DNA of 64,000 nucleotides, from contig NZ_NFVA01000002.1 of the NCBI RefSeq assembly GCF_002264395.1, positions 62,001 through 126,000 on the forward strand, given 5' to 3'. Positions 48,091-56,550 of the stretch are shown in pieces (positions within the stretch are counted from its first letter, which is position 1; each line of letters starts with the position of its first letter). Under the pieces are notes generated by a model. That model was given only the letters and a program-made list of their open reading frames with translations, ran no database searches and had not been told where the DNA came from. This stretch comes from Paenibacillus sp. VTT E-133291. Lineage in GTDB: Bacteria; Bacillota; Bacilli; Paenibacillales; Paenibacillaceae. Position numbers and translations under genes: made by a program.

Positions 48091-48912
48091 ATGGAGAGCA
48101 AAATAATCTTTTGCCAAACGGAAGAGACGAATATGCTGCCGCTGTATGCTACAACCATTGGATTTTGGGAGCATCAGGCAGAAACCTTACGTCCTACCGG
48201 ATTTCCGGACTATCAAATGCATCAGATTCATGAAGGCAAAGGCGAGCTTATCATCCAGGAGAAACGATATATTGTCGGCTCAGGGGATGTTTTCTTTTTG
48301 TTCCCGAATATTACGCATTCGTATGCGCCAATCAGCAGTAAGTGGAAGCTGTCATGGATTTCATTCAATGGTAGAGAGGCCGGTCAAATGCTGCTGTACG
48401 CAGGAATTCGCGAATCAGGCCCTGCTAGGTTGAAGGAGGATAAATGGCTAAATCCTTTAAAAGAAATGCTCAACTTGTCAGATAACAATGATTTGGAAAC
48501 GAATCTGGAACGATCCAAACAATTATATGCGCTGCTACTGGATTTAAAAAGCAACCTAGTTTCTCCTTTAAATGAAGCTCTTGAATTGGAGCGAATTAAT
48601 CCGGTGTTGCGTCATATAGAAAGAAATCTTCATAGGTCCCTCCCATTAAAGGAACTTGCGGAGGTTATTGCAGTGTCGCCACAGTATTTATGTAGGCTTT
48701 TTCAAAAAACAATTCATGATCGACCTGTAACCTATATCAACAAGCAACGTATAAACTTGAGTAAACAACTAATGTCCAATGAACGAGATAAAAAAATGTA
48801 TGAGATTGCTCAGTTAGTGGGCTTCGAAAATGCCAGCTACTTTTGTCTAGTGTTTAAGCGGTTGACTGGAATGAGTCCAGAGCAATTTAAACAGCTGCAT
48901 GGTTTGGACTAA
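48091..48912 (+). CDS. AraC-family regulator divergent from beta-galactosidase
   Basis: About 273 residues with a cupin sensor (DYQMHQIHEGKGEL, GSGDVFFLFPNITHSY) and a C-terminal AraC HTH pair (LKELAEVIAVSPQYLCRLF, YEIAQLVGFENASYFCLVFK). The frame opens at ATG 48031, but the first 20 codons are AT-rich and look like promoter DNA; ATG 48091 after GAGTGATC fits the family N-terminus better. It likely activates the LacZ-type gene in response to a galactoside. Confidence 0.87.
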   Translation: MESKIIFCQTEETNMLPLYATTIGFWEHQAETLRPTGFPDYQMHQIHEGKGELIIQEKRYIVGSGDVFFLFPNITHSYAPISSKWKLSWISFNGREAGQMLLYAGIRESGPARLKEDKWLNPLKEMLNLSDNNDLETNLERSKQLYALLLDLKSNLVSPLNEALELERINPVLRHIERNLHRSLPLKELAEVIAVSPQYLCRLFQKTIHDRPVTYINKQRINLSKQLMSNERDKKMYEIAQLVGFENASYFCLVFKRLTGMSPEQFKQLHGLD

Positions 48913-49120
48913 GGGCAATAGAGAATGCCTCTAAGCCCTATGATAAACGCTTACTTGTTAGCATCTAGCACTCCATGATATAGTTTAATTGAGTTCATAT
49001 GTTGTATTTTTCACGAATTCGCTCATTTTTTTGCAATATGTGTATGTTCAATCTAATTCAATACATAGAACCAAATTTACGATCAGATATTTAGTTAAGC
49101 ATCAGGAAGGAGTCATCAAT

Positions 49121-50026
49121 TTGAATGAGAAGTTAAAAGAGGCATATGAACGTTTGGACTTGCCTGTAGACATTAGCCGGGAGGAACTGAATAAAAAGTT
49201 TGATTTGCACTTGAAACGCCGTAAATCAAATTCCTCAGAAACTGAGGCTACAGCCTATGAAGAAGAATTTCTTGCTTTCAAAACGATCCTAGACGGCTTG
49301 GATCAACAGGAAATTCAGGAGGCAGAGGACAAGCGGCTAGAGAAATGGGGAGCATTTTCCGGCATAGCGCGTAAATCAGAGAATTTTTTTAGGCTATACA
49401 AAGTCCATACTTTTGTATCTATCATTGTGCTGTTAGTGCTAATCTTTGGAGGTAACGCTCTTTATAATCAATATCAAGCAAAAAAATATGAAGCTTCACT
49501 CCCGCCAGTGGATGTACATATCATGTTCTTAGGCAATTATGAATCCCAAGATCCATCAGGTAAGGATGAAGAGCTTAAACAAGAGATAGTCAATCGCTAT
49601 CCGACTTGGAAGCGGGTAAAGACGGATGTAGTGTACCTTCCCTCAACAGGTGGAACGGGTGGAGGAACATTAGACATGACTTATATTCAGCGCGCAATGG
49701 CGATGCTGGCAGCGGAAAGACCTGATATCCTCATTTTGGATGATGCTACTTTTGATTGGATTGGACAACAGCAGGGACTTAAGAATCTGGAGCCGTTTGT
49801 TAAATCAGCGGGACTTCCTTTAGATGATATTCGTTTGAAACGTATAAAAAACACGGAGAACGGTGAAGAATGGATCACTGGCGTAGATATCACAGATACG
49901 AAATTTGCTACAGATCTTCCAATTCATTCACGGAAGATGATTATCGGGGTGTTTGGAGAAGGTGGAGATAAGAACAAATCAACTGATTTTGTTGAGTTCT
50001 TAGTAGGGCAAATGACTGCCAAATAA
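49121..50026 (+). CDS. Single-pass membrane protein with J-like cytoplasmic and ligand-binding-like outer domain
   Basis: From TTG 49121 (AAGGAG eight bases before it) the product is 301 residues. Residues 1-75 resemble a DnaJ-type domain (AYERLDLPVDISREELNKKFDLHLKRR) but the HPD motif is absent. One membrane helix spans about 95-115. The outside part (120-301) has PPVDVHIMFLGNY and RPDILILDDATFDWI, reminiscent of extracellular solute-binding folds. Function is unknown. It stands alone between an AraC gene and a terminator. A longer frame from 48989 has no ribosome site. Confidence 0.6.
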   Translation: MNEKLKEAYERLDLPVDISREELNKKFDLHLKRRKSNSSETEATAYEEEFLAFKTILDGLDQQEIQEAEDKRLEKWGAFSGIARKSENFFRLYKVHTFVSIIVLLVLIFGGNALYNQYQAKKYEASLPPVDVHIMFLGNYESQDPSGKDEELKQEIVNRYPTWKRVKTDVVYLPSTGGTGGGTLDMTYIQRAMAMLAAERPDILILDDATFDWIGQQQGLKNLEPFVKSAGLPLDDIRLKRIKNTENGEEWITGVDITDTKFATDLPIHSRKMIIGVFGEGGDKNKSTDFVEFLVGQMTAK

Positions 50027-50058
50027 ATGAGTATTATAAATGGACCTGTGTTATAAAG

Positions 50059-50098
50059 ACCGATGTTGTATGGATTCTCATACGATATCGGTTTTTTT
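50059..50098 (+). terminator. Terminator after the J-like membrane protein gene
   Basis: Arms of 14 bases (left begins ACCGAT, right ends ATCGGT) pair with one mismatch and one G-U pair around a six-base loop, followed by seven T. Confidence 0.85.
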
Positions 50099-50121
50099 GA
50101 TGTACATTCAAAGCATCTGAA

Positions 50122-50169
50122 TTGACGAATGTGAAGTGAACTCACTATAATGATTCATATAGATATGAA
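50122..50169 (+). promoter_or_regulatory. Promoter and palindromic operator of the GH51 gene
   Basis: TTGACG (50122-50127) and TATAAT (50146-50151) are separated by 18 bp. Immediately downstream, TTCATAT-AG-ATATGAA (50154-50169) is a perfect palindrome covering the expected transcription start, a good place for a repressor. Confidence 0.6.
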
Positions 50170-50222
50170 CTAAGTAATATAAATATAAACTAAACTGAAT
50201 ATTACAAGGGAGTGATGAAAGA

Positions 50223-52604
50223 ATGAAGACAGAAGGAACTCTGACAATACATACACAGAAGCGTGGTGCAGCATTAGGTGATTTATTTGGAATCTTCTTT
50301 GAGGATTTAAATCATGCGGCAGATGGTGGACTTTATGCTGAGCTAGTTCAGAATCGATCCTTTGAATTTGATCCGATTGATCGGGCCGATTATCATGCGT
50401 TAATGGCTTGGGAGCCTGTAGAACGTGGGGAGGGGAAATCCGTAATCACCGTTGAAGATAGCGAGCCCTTGAATGGTCGTAATCCACATTATGTAGCTAT
50501 TGATATTGTGGCTGAAGGTGACGGCGTTGGGTTGATGAATCTGGGATTCAATCGTGGTATTCCGGTAGAAGAGGGCGAGAACTATAAGTTCTCCGTTTAT
50601 GCTCGTCGCGAGACAAGCTTTGATGTCCCCCTTACTGTAACCATCGAAAGTACAAATGGCATCATTCATGGTGAAGCGGAAATAGCTGTGAATCACTCCG
50701 AATGGACTCGATACGAAGCAGTTATTAAGTCTAAGGCTACGGATACTAGTTCACGTCTTGTAATCGTTACCAAAGGGAGCGGGAGGGTATACCTGGACAT
50801 GATTTCTCTATTTCCGGAGAAGACCTTTATGAACAGACCAGGGGGCATGCGTGAAGATATTTCACTGTTACTCGCCGGCTTAAAGCCTAAATTCATGCGG
50901 TTTCCGGGTGGTTGTCTGGTACATGACGGTTCCTTAAATCCAGATGACAGAGATTCTATGTACAGATGGAAGAATACAATTGGGGATGTTGCACAAAGAC
51001 CGGCAAGGCGGAATAACTGGTCCTATAATCAGACGCTTGGGTTAGGTTACTTTGAATATTTTCAGTTCTGTGAGGATATTGGAGCTAAGCCGATTCCCGT
51101 TCTTCCGGGCGGCTACGATCCGCATCATAAACGATTGGTCCCACTGGATGAATTAACGCCCTGGGTTGAGGATGCACTGGATTTGATTGAATTTGCTAAT
51201 GGGGACATTTCTTCGGAGTGGGGAAGTATACGTGCGAGGCTGGGTCATCCAGAGCCTTTTAACCTAGAGTATATCGGTATCGGCAATGAGGAGGTAGGTG
51301 CACCTTTTTTCGAGAGATATCCTTACTTTCATCAAGCCATAAAAGAGAAATATCCGGATATTAAAGTCATTAATTCGAGCGGTCCATTCTCTGCAGGTAA
51401 AGAATATGATCGGGGCTGGACATCGGCAAAAGAGAATAAGTCTGATCTCGTAGATGAGCATTACTACTGTACACCAGAATGGTTCCTGGCGAATCATCAT
51501 CGTTATGATGACTTTAAGGCTGACGAACCGAAAGTGTTCTTAGGTGAATATGCTTCATGGGGCAATACCTATTTTAACGCGTTGGTGGAAGCGGCTTTTA
51601 TGACGGGACTTCAGAACAACGCTCATGCAGTTGGCTTGGCATGTTATGCGCCTATGCTCTGCAATGTGGATTATATCAACTGGAAGCCGGATCTAATCTG
51701 GTTTAATAATCATGAAGTGTACGGAACTGCGAACTACTATGTTCAAAAGCTATTCATGAATCATCAGGGAGATCAGCTCCTAGAAATAAAAGCAAACGGC
51801 TTCACAGTACCTGAGGAACGCAAAATTGAAGCAATCACAGGAGCCATTAGCTTGGGCGTCGATGCATCCGCTGCTCGTTTCTCCGAAATCCATCTTGTCA
51901 ACAATGTCACAGGAGAACACAAGACATTTTCTGATCTATCGGAAGAAGTAGCGAATCTGCTTGACCCCGATCAGAATGGAACGGCTAAACATATATTAGA
52001 GCTTGGAGAGACGGAGTGGGAGAGCTATTCCTTGAATTTTAAGGCTACACGAACCGCAGGGAATAAAGGATTTAAGTTCTATTTTGGCAAAGCGGATGAT
52101 CAGAATCATTTGTACTGGGAGCTGGGTGGCTGGCAGAATCAGGATTCGATTGTCGCCTCCATCATTAACGGAAGAAACTCTGTTCTGACACATTCGATGT
52201 TTACTGTTGAAACAGACGTAGAATATGATCTAAAGCTAAAAGTATCAGGCAGACATATTCATACATACATTAACGGAGAGTTGATCAATGAAACAGAGGA
52301 TAAACTTCCGGTCATCGAACCGCTGTATTACACAGCAAGTGTGGAGGATTGCACAGGGGATATCATACTTAAGACAGTGAATGTACAAGAGAATAGCGTT
52401 TCTGCTGAGATTATATTAAAAGAGTTGGCAAAAAAGGACTTGTCCGTCGAAGGATATGAACTGTCGGGATACCAGCTTGAGGATGAAAATAATTTCGAGA
52501 ATAAAGAGCTTGTCTCCCCGAAGCAAAAAAACTTTACGACAGTGGGCAGTTGCTTTTCTTATGAGTTTCCGAAGCAATCCGTAACGATTTTTAGAATAAA
52601 ATAA
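50223..52604 (+). CDS. GH51 alpha-L-arabinofuranosidase with accessory domains
   Basis: The 793-residue protein shows FGIFFEDLNHAADGGLYAEL, MRFPGGCLVHD, acid/base Glu356 in GIGNEEVGAPFF and nucleophile Glu442 in VFLGEYASWG, all GH51 hallmarks. An insert at about 60-195 looks like a carbohydrate-binding module (beta-sandwich), and residues from about 590 to 740 resemble a concanavalin-like domain. It has no signal peptide. It releases arabinose from arabinoxylan or arabinan fragments. It is longer than the plain ~500-residue intracellular GH51 type, whose remains lie just downstream. Confidence 0.92.
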   Translation: MKTEGTLTIHTQKRGAALGDLFGIFFEDLNHAADGGLYAELVQNRSFEFDPIDRADYHALMAWEPVERGEGKSVITVEDSEPLNGRNPHYVAIDIVAEGDGVGLMNLGFNRGIPVEEGENYKFSVYARRETSFDVPLTVTIESTNGIIHGEAEIAVNHSEWTRYEAVIKSKATDTSSRLVIVTKGSGRVYLDMISLFPEKTFMNRPGGMREDISLLLAGLKPKFMRFPGGCLVHDGSLNPDDRDSMYRWKNTIGDVAQRPARRNNWSYNQTLGLGYFEYFQFCEDIGAKPIPVLPGGYDPHHKRLVPLDELTPWVEDALDLIEFANGDISSEWGSIRARLGHPEPFNLEYIGIGNEEVGAPFFERYPYFHQAIKEKYPDIKVINSSGPFSAGKEYDRGWTSAKENKSDLVDEHYYCTPEWFLANHHRYDDFKADEPKVFLGEYASWGNTYFNALVEAAFMTGLQNNAHAVGLACYAPMLCNVDYINWKPDLIWFNNHEVYGTANYYVQKLFMNHQGDQLLEIKANGFTVPEERKIEAITGAISLGVDASAARFSEIHLVNNVTGEHKTFSDLSEEVANLLDPDQNGTAKHILELGETEWESYSLNFKATRTAGNKGFKFYFGKADDQNHLYWELGGWQNQDSIVASIINGRNSVLTHSMFTVETDVEYDLKLKVSGRHIHTYINGELINETEDKLPVIEPLYYTASVEDCTGDIILKTVNVQENSVSAEIILKELAKKDLSVEGYELSGYQLEDENNFENKELVSPKQKNFTTVGSCFSYEFPKQSVTIFRIK

Positions 52605-52611
52605 AAACTAA

Positions 52612-52803
<192 letters not shown>

Positions 52804-52985
52804 TTAATTTTCTACTTGCTCTTTTTTTTAGCTTGAATATAATCACAGGTAACAGCTATACTGCATCAATATATATCTCGCTTGTTAAATTAATAATTAA
52901 TATTATTGTTAACTAAGAAATAGTTTTGAGATTACATAGTTAGAATTCTTTAAAATACTAATTCAAAGACATAGGAGATCATAAA

Positions 52986-53273
52986 ATGCACTTAAATACA
53001 GATACAGAATCGCTTCGGGTCTACGAAGCATTAGCAAGTGAAGTCAGGCTAAGGATTATCGAACTACTGGACCGAAAAGAGATGCATATTAAAGAACTGG
53101 CTGCCGAGCTCTATCTAAGTAGTGCTATGGTTAGCACACATGTTGCCAAGCTGCAAAAGGCAGGTCTGATTAGCTCTAAAATGAGACGTGTAGATGGAGG
53201 GACTTATAAGTACTGCTCCCTGTCTACGAACTGCCTGCAGATTAAATTATCAGGATCTCGGGGAATCTGCTAA
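52986..53273 (+). pseudogene. Truncated ArsR-type regulator
   Basis: A 95-residue frame with an intact ArsR-type winged helix (SLRVYEALASEVRLRIIELLD, MHIKELAAELYLSSAMVSTHVAKLQKAGLI). Full-length relatives found beside GH51 genes are about 300 residues with a large C-terminal ligand domain; here only about 15 residues follow the wing. The gene therefore appears truncated near 53240-53273. The DNA-binding part could still be made and might act as a free repressor. AGGAGATC lies before ATG 52986. Confidence 0.65.
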
Positions 53274-53331
53274 TCGGATATTATGAATGATGGGAAATAG
53301 ATAATTTATAAAAATAAAAAAACATATTGTA

Positions 53332-53347
53332 ATGAAAACGGTTTTAT
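53332..53347. promoter_or_regulatory. LacI operator-like palindrome, imperfect copy
   Basis: ATGAAAACGGTTTTAT matches the perfect copies at 53362 and 54494 at 14 of 16 positions. It lies 15 bp upstream of the second copy, before the LacI-type gene. Confidence 0.55.
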
Positions 53348-53361
53348 GATAATTTAAATCT

Positions 53362-53377
53362 ATAAAAACGTTTTTAT
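53362..53377. promoter_or_regulatory. LacI operator, perfect palindrome upstream of lacI-type gene
   Basis: ATAAAAACGTTTTTAT is a perfect 16-bp palindrome with a central CG, the usual form of LacI/PurR-family operators. Its place 24 bp before the start codon suggests autoregulation. Confidence 0.75.
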
Positions 53378-53400
53378 TTGTAAAGGAAGATTGAATCATT

Positions 53401-54411
53401 ATGGAAAAGGTAACCATCAAAGACGTTGCAAGAGAGGCTGGAGTGTCCATTTCTACAGTTTCTAACGCACTAAATGACGTTGATGTATTAAATCCGGAGA
53501 CCAAATCACATGTGCTTAAGATCGCGAAGCAATTAAATTATGTTCCAAACCTAAATGGCAAGCTCCTAAGGAACGGAAAAACTAAAATGCTAGGTTTTTT
53601 CACGACAAGTGTAGCAGGCCCGTACTTCTATAAGCTGGTGGAGTCCATGTCTCGTGAATGTGATCGGTTAGGTTATGGATTAAATGTATTTGTTACAAAG
53701 GATAAACAAGTCATTATGAGCAATATTCTAGGCCGACGTGTGGATGGTGTCATTATCTACGAAGAGCTGAGAATAGATGAAGAAGAAATTGCTGCAATGG
53801 TGAAAGACAAGATCAAGGCTGTGTTTCTGGATCGACCACTTCAGAATGAAACGATGGGAAGTGTGATTTTTAATTCGTTTGAATCTGCTTACGAAGCAAC
53901 TAAATATTTAATCAGTCTGGGACACAAGAAAATTGCTTACATATCTGGTGTAGATGAGATGTATGACAGTGTTCAGCGGAAAGAAGGATACTTGGCCGCC
54001 TTGCGTCAATATCAGCTTCCGACGAACGAAGAGTATATTATACAAGGATATTTTGAGGAAGAGAGCACCTATAACGCTATAAAGTCTCTAGTTCATTTAA
54101 GTCCTGAAAAAATGCCTGATGCTTTTTTAGCAGGGAATGATTTGAGCGCCATTGGATGTATTCAAGCTTTGAAATCGCATGGATATGAAGTCCCGTTGGA
54201 TATAAGTGTAATGGGGTTTGATGATATTGATATCGCGCAGTATTTCTCACCGCCATTAACGACGGTAAGAAATCAAATTGCCAGACAAGGTATTCTATCC
54301 ATAAATCACCTGGTTCGCATGATTCAGAAGAAGGAACAGGGCGAAATGATGAAATTGCCGGGTGAGCTAATTGTACGTGGTTCTACTCAAGTGAAGATTG
54401 ATCGGTACTAA
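53401..54411 (+). CDS. LacI-family transcriptional regulator
   Basis: The 336-residue protein starts with the LacI HTH and hinge (VTIKDVAREAGVSISTVSNALND) followed by a periplasmic-binding-like sensor (GYLAALRQYQLP, DAFLAGNDLSAIGCIQALKSHG, ISVMGFDDIDIAQYFSPPLTTV). Identical palindromes precede this gene and the ABC importer operon at 54548, which strongly suggests it represses both until an oligosaccharide or its breakdown product binds. Confidence 0.93.
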   Translation: MEKVTIKDVAREAGVSISTVSNALNDVDVLNPETKSHVLKIAKQLNYVPNLNGKLLRNGKTKMLGFFTTSVAGPYFYKLVESMSRECDRLGYGLNVFVTKDKQVIMSNILGRRVDGVIIYEELRIDEEEIAAMVKDKIKAVFLDRPLQNETMGSVIFNSFESAYEATKYLISLGHKKIAYISGVDEMYDSVQRKEGYLAALRQYQLPTNEEYIIQGYFEEESTYNAIKSLVHLSPEKMPDAFLAGNDLSAIGCIQALKSHGYEVPLDISVMGFDDIDIAQYFSPPLTTVRNQIARQGILSINHLVRMIQKKEQGEMMKLPGELIVRGSTQVKIDRY

Positions 54412-54493
54412 CGCTTTCAAGAAGGGCAACAAGATAGTATCCGATCATTTTTTTATAATTTTATTGCTTTTAGGAGGTTTTTTTTAAAAAGAA

Positions 54494-54509
54494 ATAAAAA
54501 CGTTTTTAT
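54494..54509. promoter_or_regulatory. LacI operator upstream of the ABC importer operon
   Basis: An exact second copy of the palindrome ATAAAAACGTTTTTAT, 38 bp before the GTG start of the first permease gene. Confidence 0.75.
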
Positions 54510-54547
54510 TGTTTTGGGGATCATGATTTGGAGGGGAGAAGAAAAAC

Positions 54548-55531
54548 GTGGATAAATTAGCCGTAGTGCCAGTGAACGGGAAGAATCCAATGAACAGTAA
54601 GAAGCCTATGGGACAGAGGGTCAAAGAGTTCGTGATTGATTATAAGAGACAATGGGAAATCCAGTCCATGATCATTCCAGGAATTATTTTTATGATTATC
54701 TTTTGTTTTATTCCGATTTATGGATTAACAATTGCTTTTAAAAGCTACACCGTAATTGATACGCTCGATTCGGCCCCATGGGTAGGGCTCGATAATTTTA
54801 GAATTATTTTATCAGATAAATACTTTTGGGACGCTGTAGTCAATACATTAGGGATCAGCTTTCTGAAATTAGCCATAGGATTTGTTATTCCTATTATTTT
54901 ATCCGTCATGATTTATGAATTAAGCGGTGGACGTTTCAAAAAAATAGTACAAACGATCTCTTATTTACCTCACTTTTTGTCCTGGATTGTTCTGGGCGGG
55001 ATGCTGATTGCTTGGTTCTCTTCCTCCGGTATGATTAATGAAATCCTGCTCAATTTGGGAATCATTTCGAAACCGGTAAATATCTTGCTTGATGCGAACA
55101 AGTATTGGTGGATTGCAACGTTATCGGATATTTGGAAAGAGGCGGGCTGGGGAACGATTTTATACCTAGCGATCATGTCGAAAATTGACCCTACTTATTA
55201 TGAAGCTGCAAAAATAGATGGGGCCAGTCGTATGAGACAAATTTGGAATATTACCCTCCCTAACATGAAACCGATTATCAGTTTAAATCTGATTCTGACT
55301 GTAAGCGGTTTATTAGGATCGAATTTAGATCAAACCTTGGTCTTGATGAATTCACAGAACCGTGAAAAAGCAGAAGTAATCAATTCTTATGTGTATCGTA
55401 TGGGTATGACGCAAGGTGACTTCTCTTATGCAACCGCTGTTGGTTTAGGTGTCTCCATCGTATCAGTTATCCTATTGATTAGTGCCAACAAAGTATCCAG
55501 CAAATTAAATGATAATCAATCCGTTCTGTAG
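54548..55531 (+). CDS. Sugar ABC transporter permease, LplB type
   Basis: A 327-residue six-helix permease (IIPGIIFMIIFCFIPIYGLTIAFKSY) with the EAA loop YYEAAKIDGASRMRQIWNITLP. GTG 54548 follows GGAGGGGAGAAG. It forms a CUT1-type importer with the next permease and the lipoprotein at 56551; as in the mannoside locus there is no ATPase gene. Confidence 0.92.
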   Translation: MDKLAVVPVNGKNPMNSKKPMGQRVKEFVIDYKRQWEIQSMIIPGIIFMIIFCFIPIYGLTIAFKSYTVIDTLDSAPWVGLDNFRIILSDKYFWDAVVNTLGISFLKLAIGFVIPIILSVMIYELSGGRFKKIVQTISYLPHFLSWIVLGGMLIAWFSSSGMINEILLNLGIISKPVNILLDANKYWWIATLSDIWKEAGWGTILYLAIMSKIDPTYYEAAKIDGASRMRQIWNITLPNMKPIISLNLILTVSGLLGSNLDQTLVLMNSQNREKAEVINSYVYRMGMTQGDFSYATAVGLGVSIVSVILLISANKVSSKLNDNQSVL

Positions 55532-55545
55532 AAGGAGGCATTTCT

Positions 55546-56433
55546 GTGAATCGTACGGTAGCTAAAGAAGATCTCGACAGTCGAATCTTTAATACCATAA
55601 ATATTATTTTACTCTGTATTTGTACTGTAATTATCGTTGTACCTTTATGGAATGTGGTCATCTCATCTTTAAGTTCAGGCAAGGCGCTCGCGGAAGGCGG
55701 ATTTATATTTTGGTCTCCGGAGTTCTCCTTAGAAAATTATCGGGCTGTATTAAAAGATGAGACGATTGGACTAGCGTTCCTGGTCTCGCTTGCCAAAACT
55801 TTCATCGGTGTCATTACCCACGTATTCTTTTGCGCGATGATTGGTTATGGTTTGAGTAAAAAATACATACGTGGCCGCAAGCTGTACGTTGCCATGGGTG
55901 TAATCACCATGTTCTTCTCGGGTGGTATGATCCCCACGTATTTATTGATTAAGTCACTGGGTCTATTGAATAGCTTTTGGGTTTATATTATCCCGGCCTT
56001 GTTCAGTTACTATGATGTAGTTATTTTAATGAATTTCTTCAGAAACGTTCCGGATTCACTTGAAGAGTCAGCCAAAATCGATGGTGCAGGTGACTGGCGT
56101 ATTTTCCTGAAAATCTTTATCCCTCTTTCCATGCCAGCTATGGCTACGATTGCGTTATTCAACGGGGTAGGGCAATGGAATGACTTCATGACCACCAAGT
56201 TATATATTACCGATCAAGCACTCTATCCGCTGCAAATGAAACTCTATGAAATTATCGTGCAGTCGCAAACGCAATCCATGCAAAATGTCGGTGGATCTGC
56301 CATTATCGAAACTACGACTAAAGGGGTTCAACTAGCAACAATTGTCATTACAACTTTGCCGATTGTTGTGATGTATCCAATATTACAGAGGTACTTTATT
56401 TCGGGAATGATGATGGGGGCGGTGAAAGAATAG
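55546..56433 (+). CDS. Sugar ABC transporter permease, LplC/YtcP type
   Basis: The 295-residue second permease has six helices, the EAA loop (LEESAKIDGAGDWRIFLKIFIP) and the family C-terminus FISGMMMGAVKE. GTG 55546 follows AAGGAGGC, 15 bp after the first permease gene. Confidence 0.92.
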   Translation: MNRTVAKEDLDSRIFNTINIILLCICTVIIVVPLWNVVISSLSSGKALAEGGFIFWSPEFSLENYRAVLKDETIGLAFLVSLAKTFIGVITHVFFCAMIGYGLSKKYIRGRKLYVAMGVITMFFSGGMIPTYLLIKSLGLLNSFWVYIIPALFSYYDVVILMNFFRNVPDSLEESAKIDGAGDWRIFLKIFIPLSMPAMATIALFNGVGQWNDFMTTKLYITDQALYPLQMKLYEIIVQSQTQSMQNVGGSAIIETTTKGVQLATIVITTLPIVVMYPILQRYFISGMMMGAVKE

Positions 56434-56481
56434 AAAGTTAGGAGGGATTTCATAGAACGCATTGGTGTACGAAGTGTCCAT

Positions 56482-56518
56482 CGGAAGTGTAGCTAGCCCA
56501 ATCAGATCTGCACTTCCG
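56482..56518 (+). promoter_or_regulatory. Intercistronic hairpin before the binding-protein gene
   Basis: CGGAAGTG (56482-56489) pairs with CACTTCCG (56511-56518) in the 117-bp gap between permease and binding-protein genes. There is no T run. It could protect the 5' end of a processed binding-protein message. Confidence 0.45.
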
Positions 56519-56550
56519 TTACTTACAAAACTTTTTAGGGGGAAACAAGG

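Noticed and set aside
48989..49120. N-terminal extension of the J-like membrane protein
   Set aside because: There is no ribosome site at 48989, whereas AAGGAG is well spaced before TTG 49121, and the extra residues do not look conserved.
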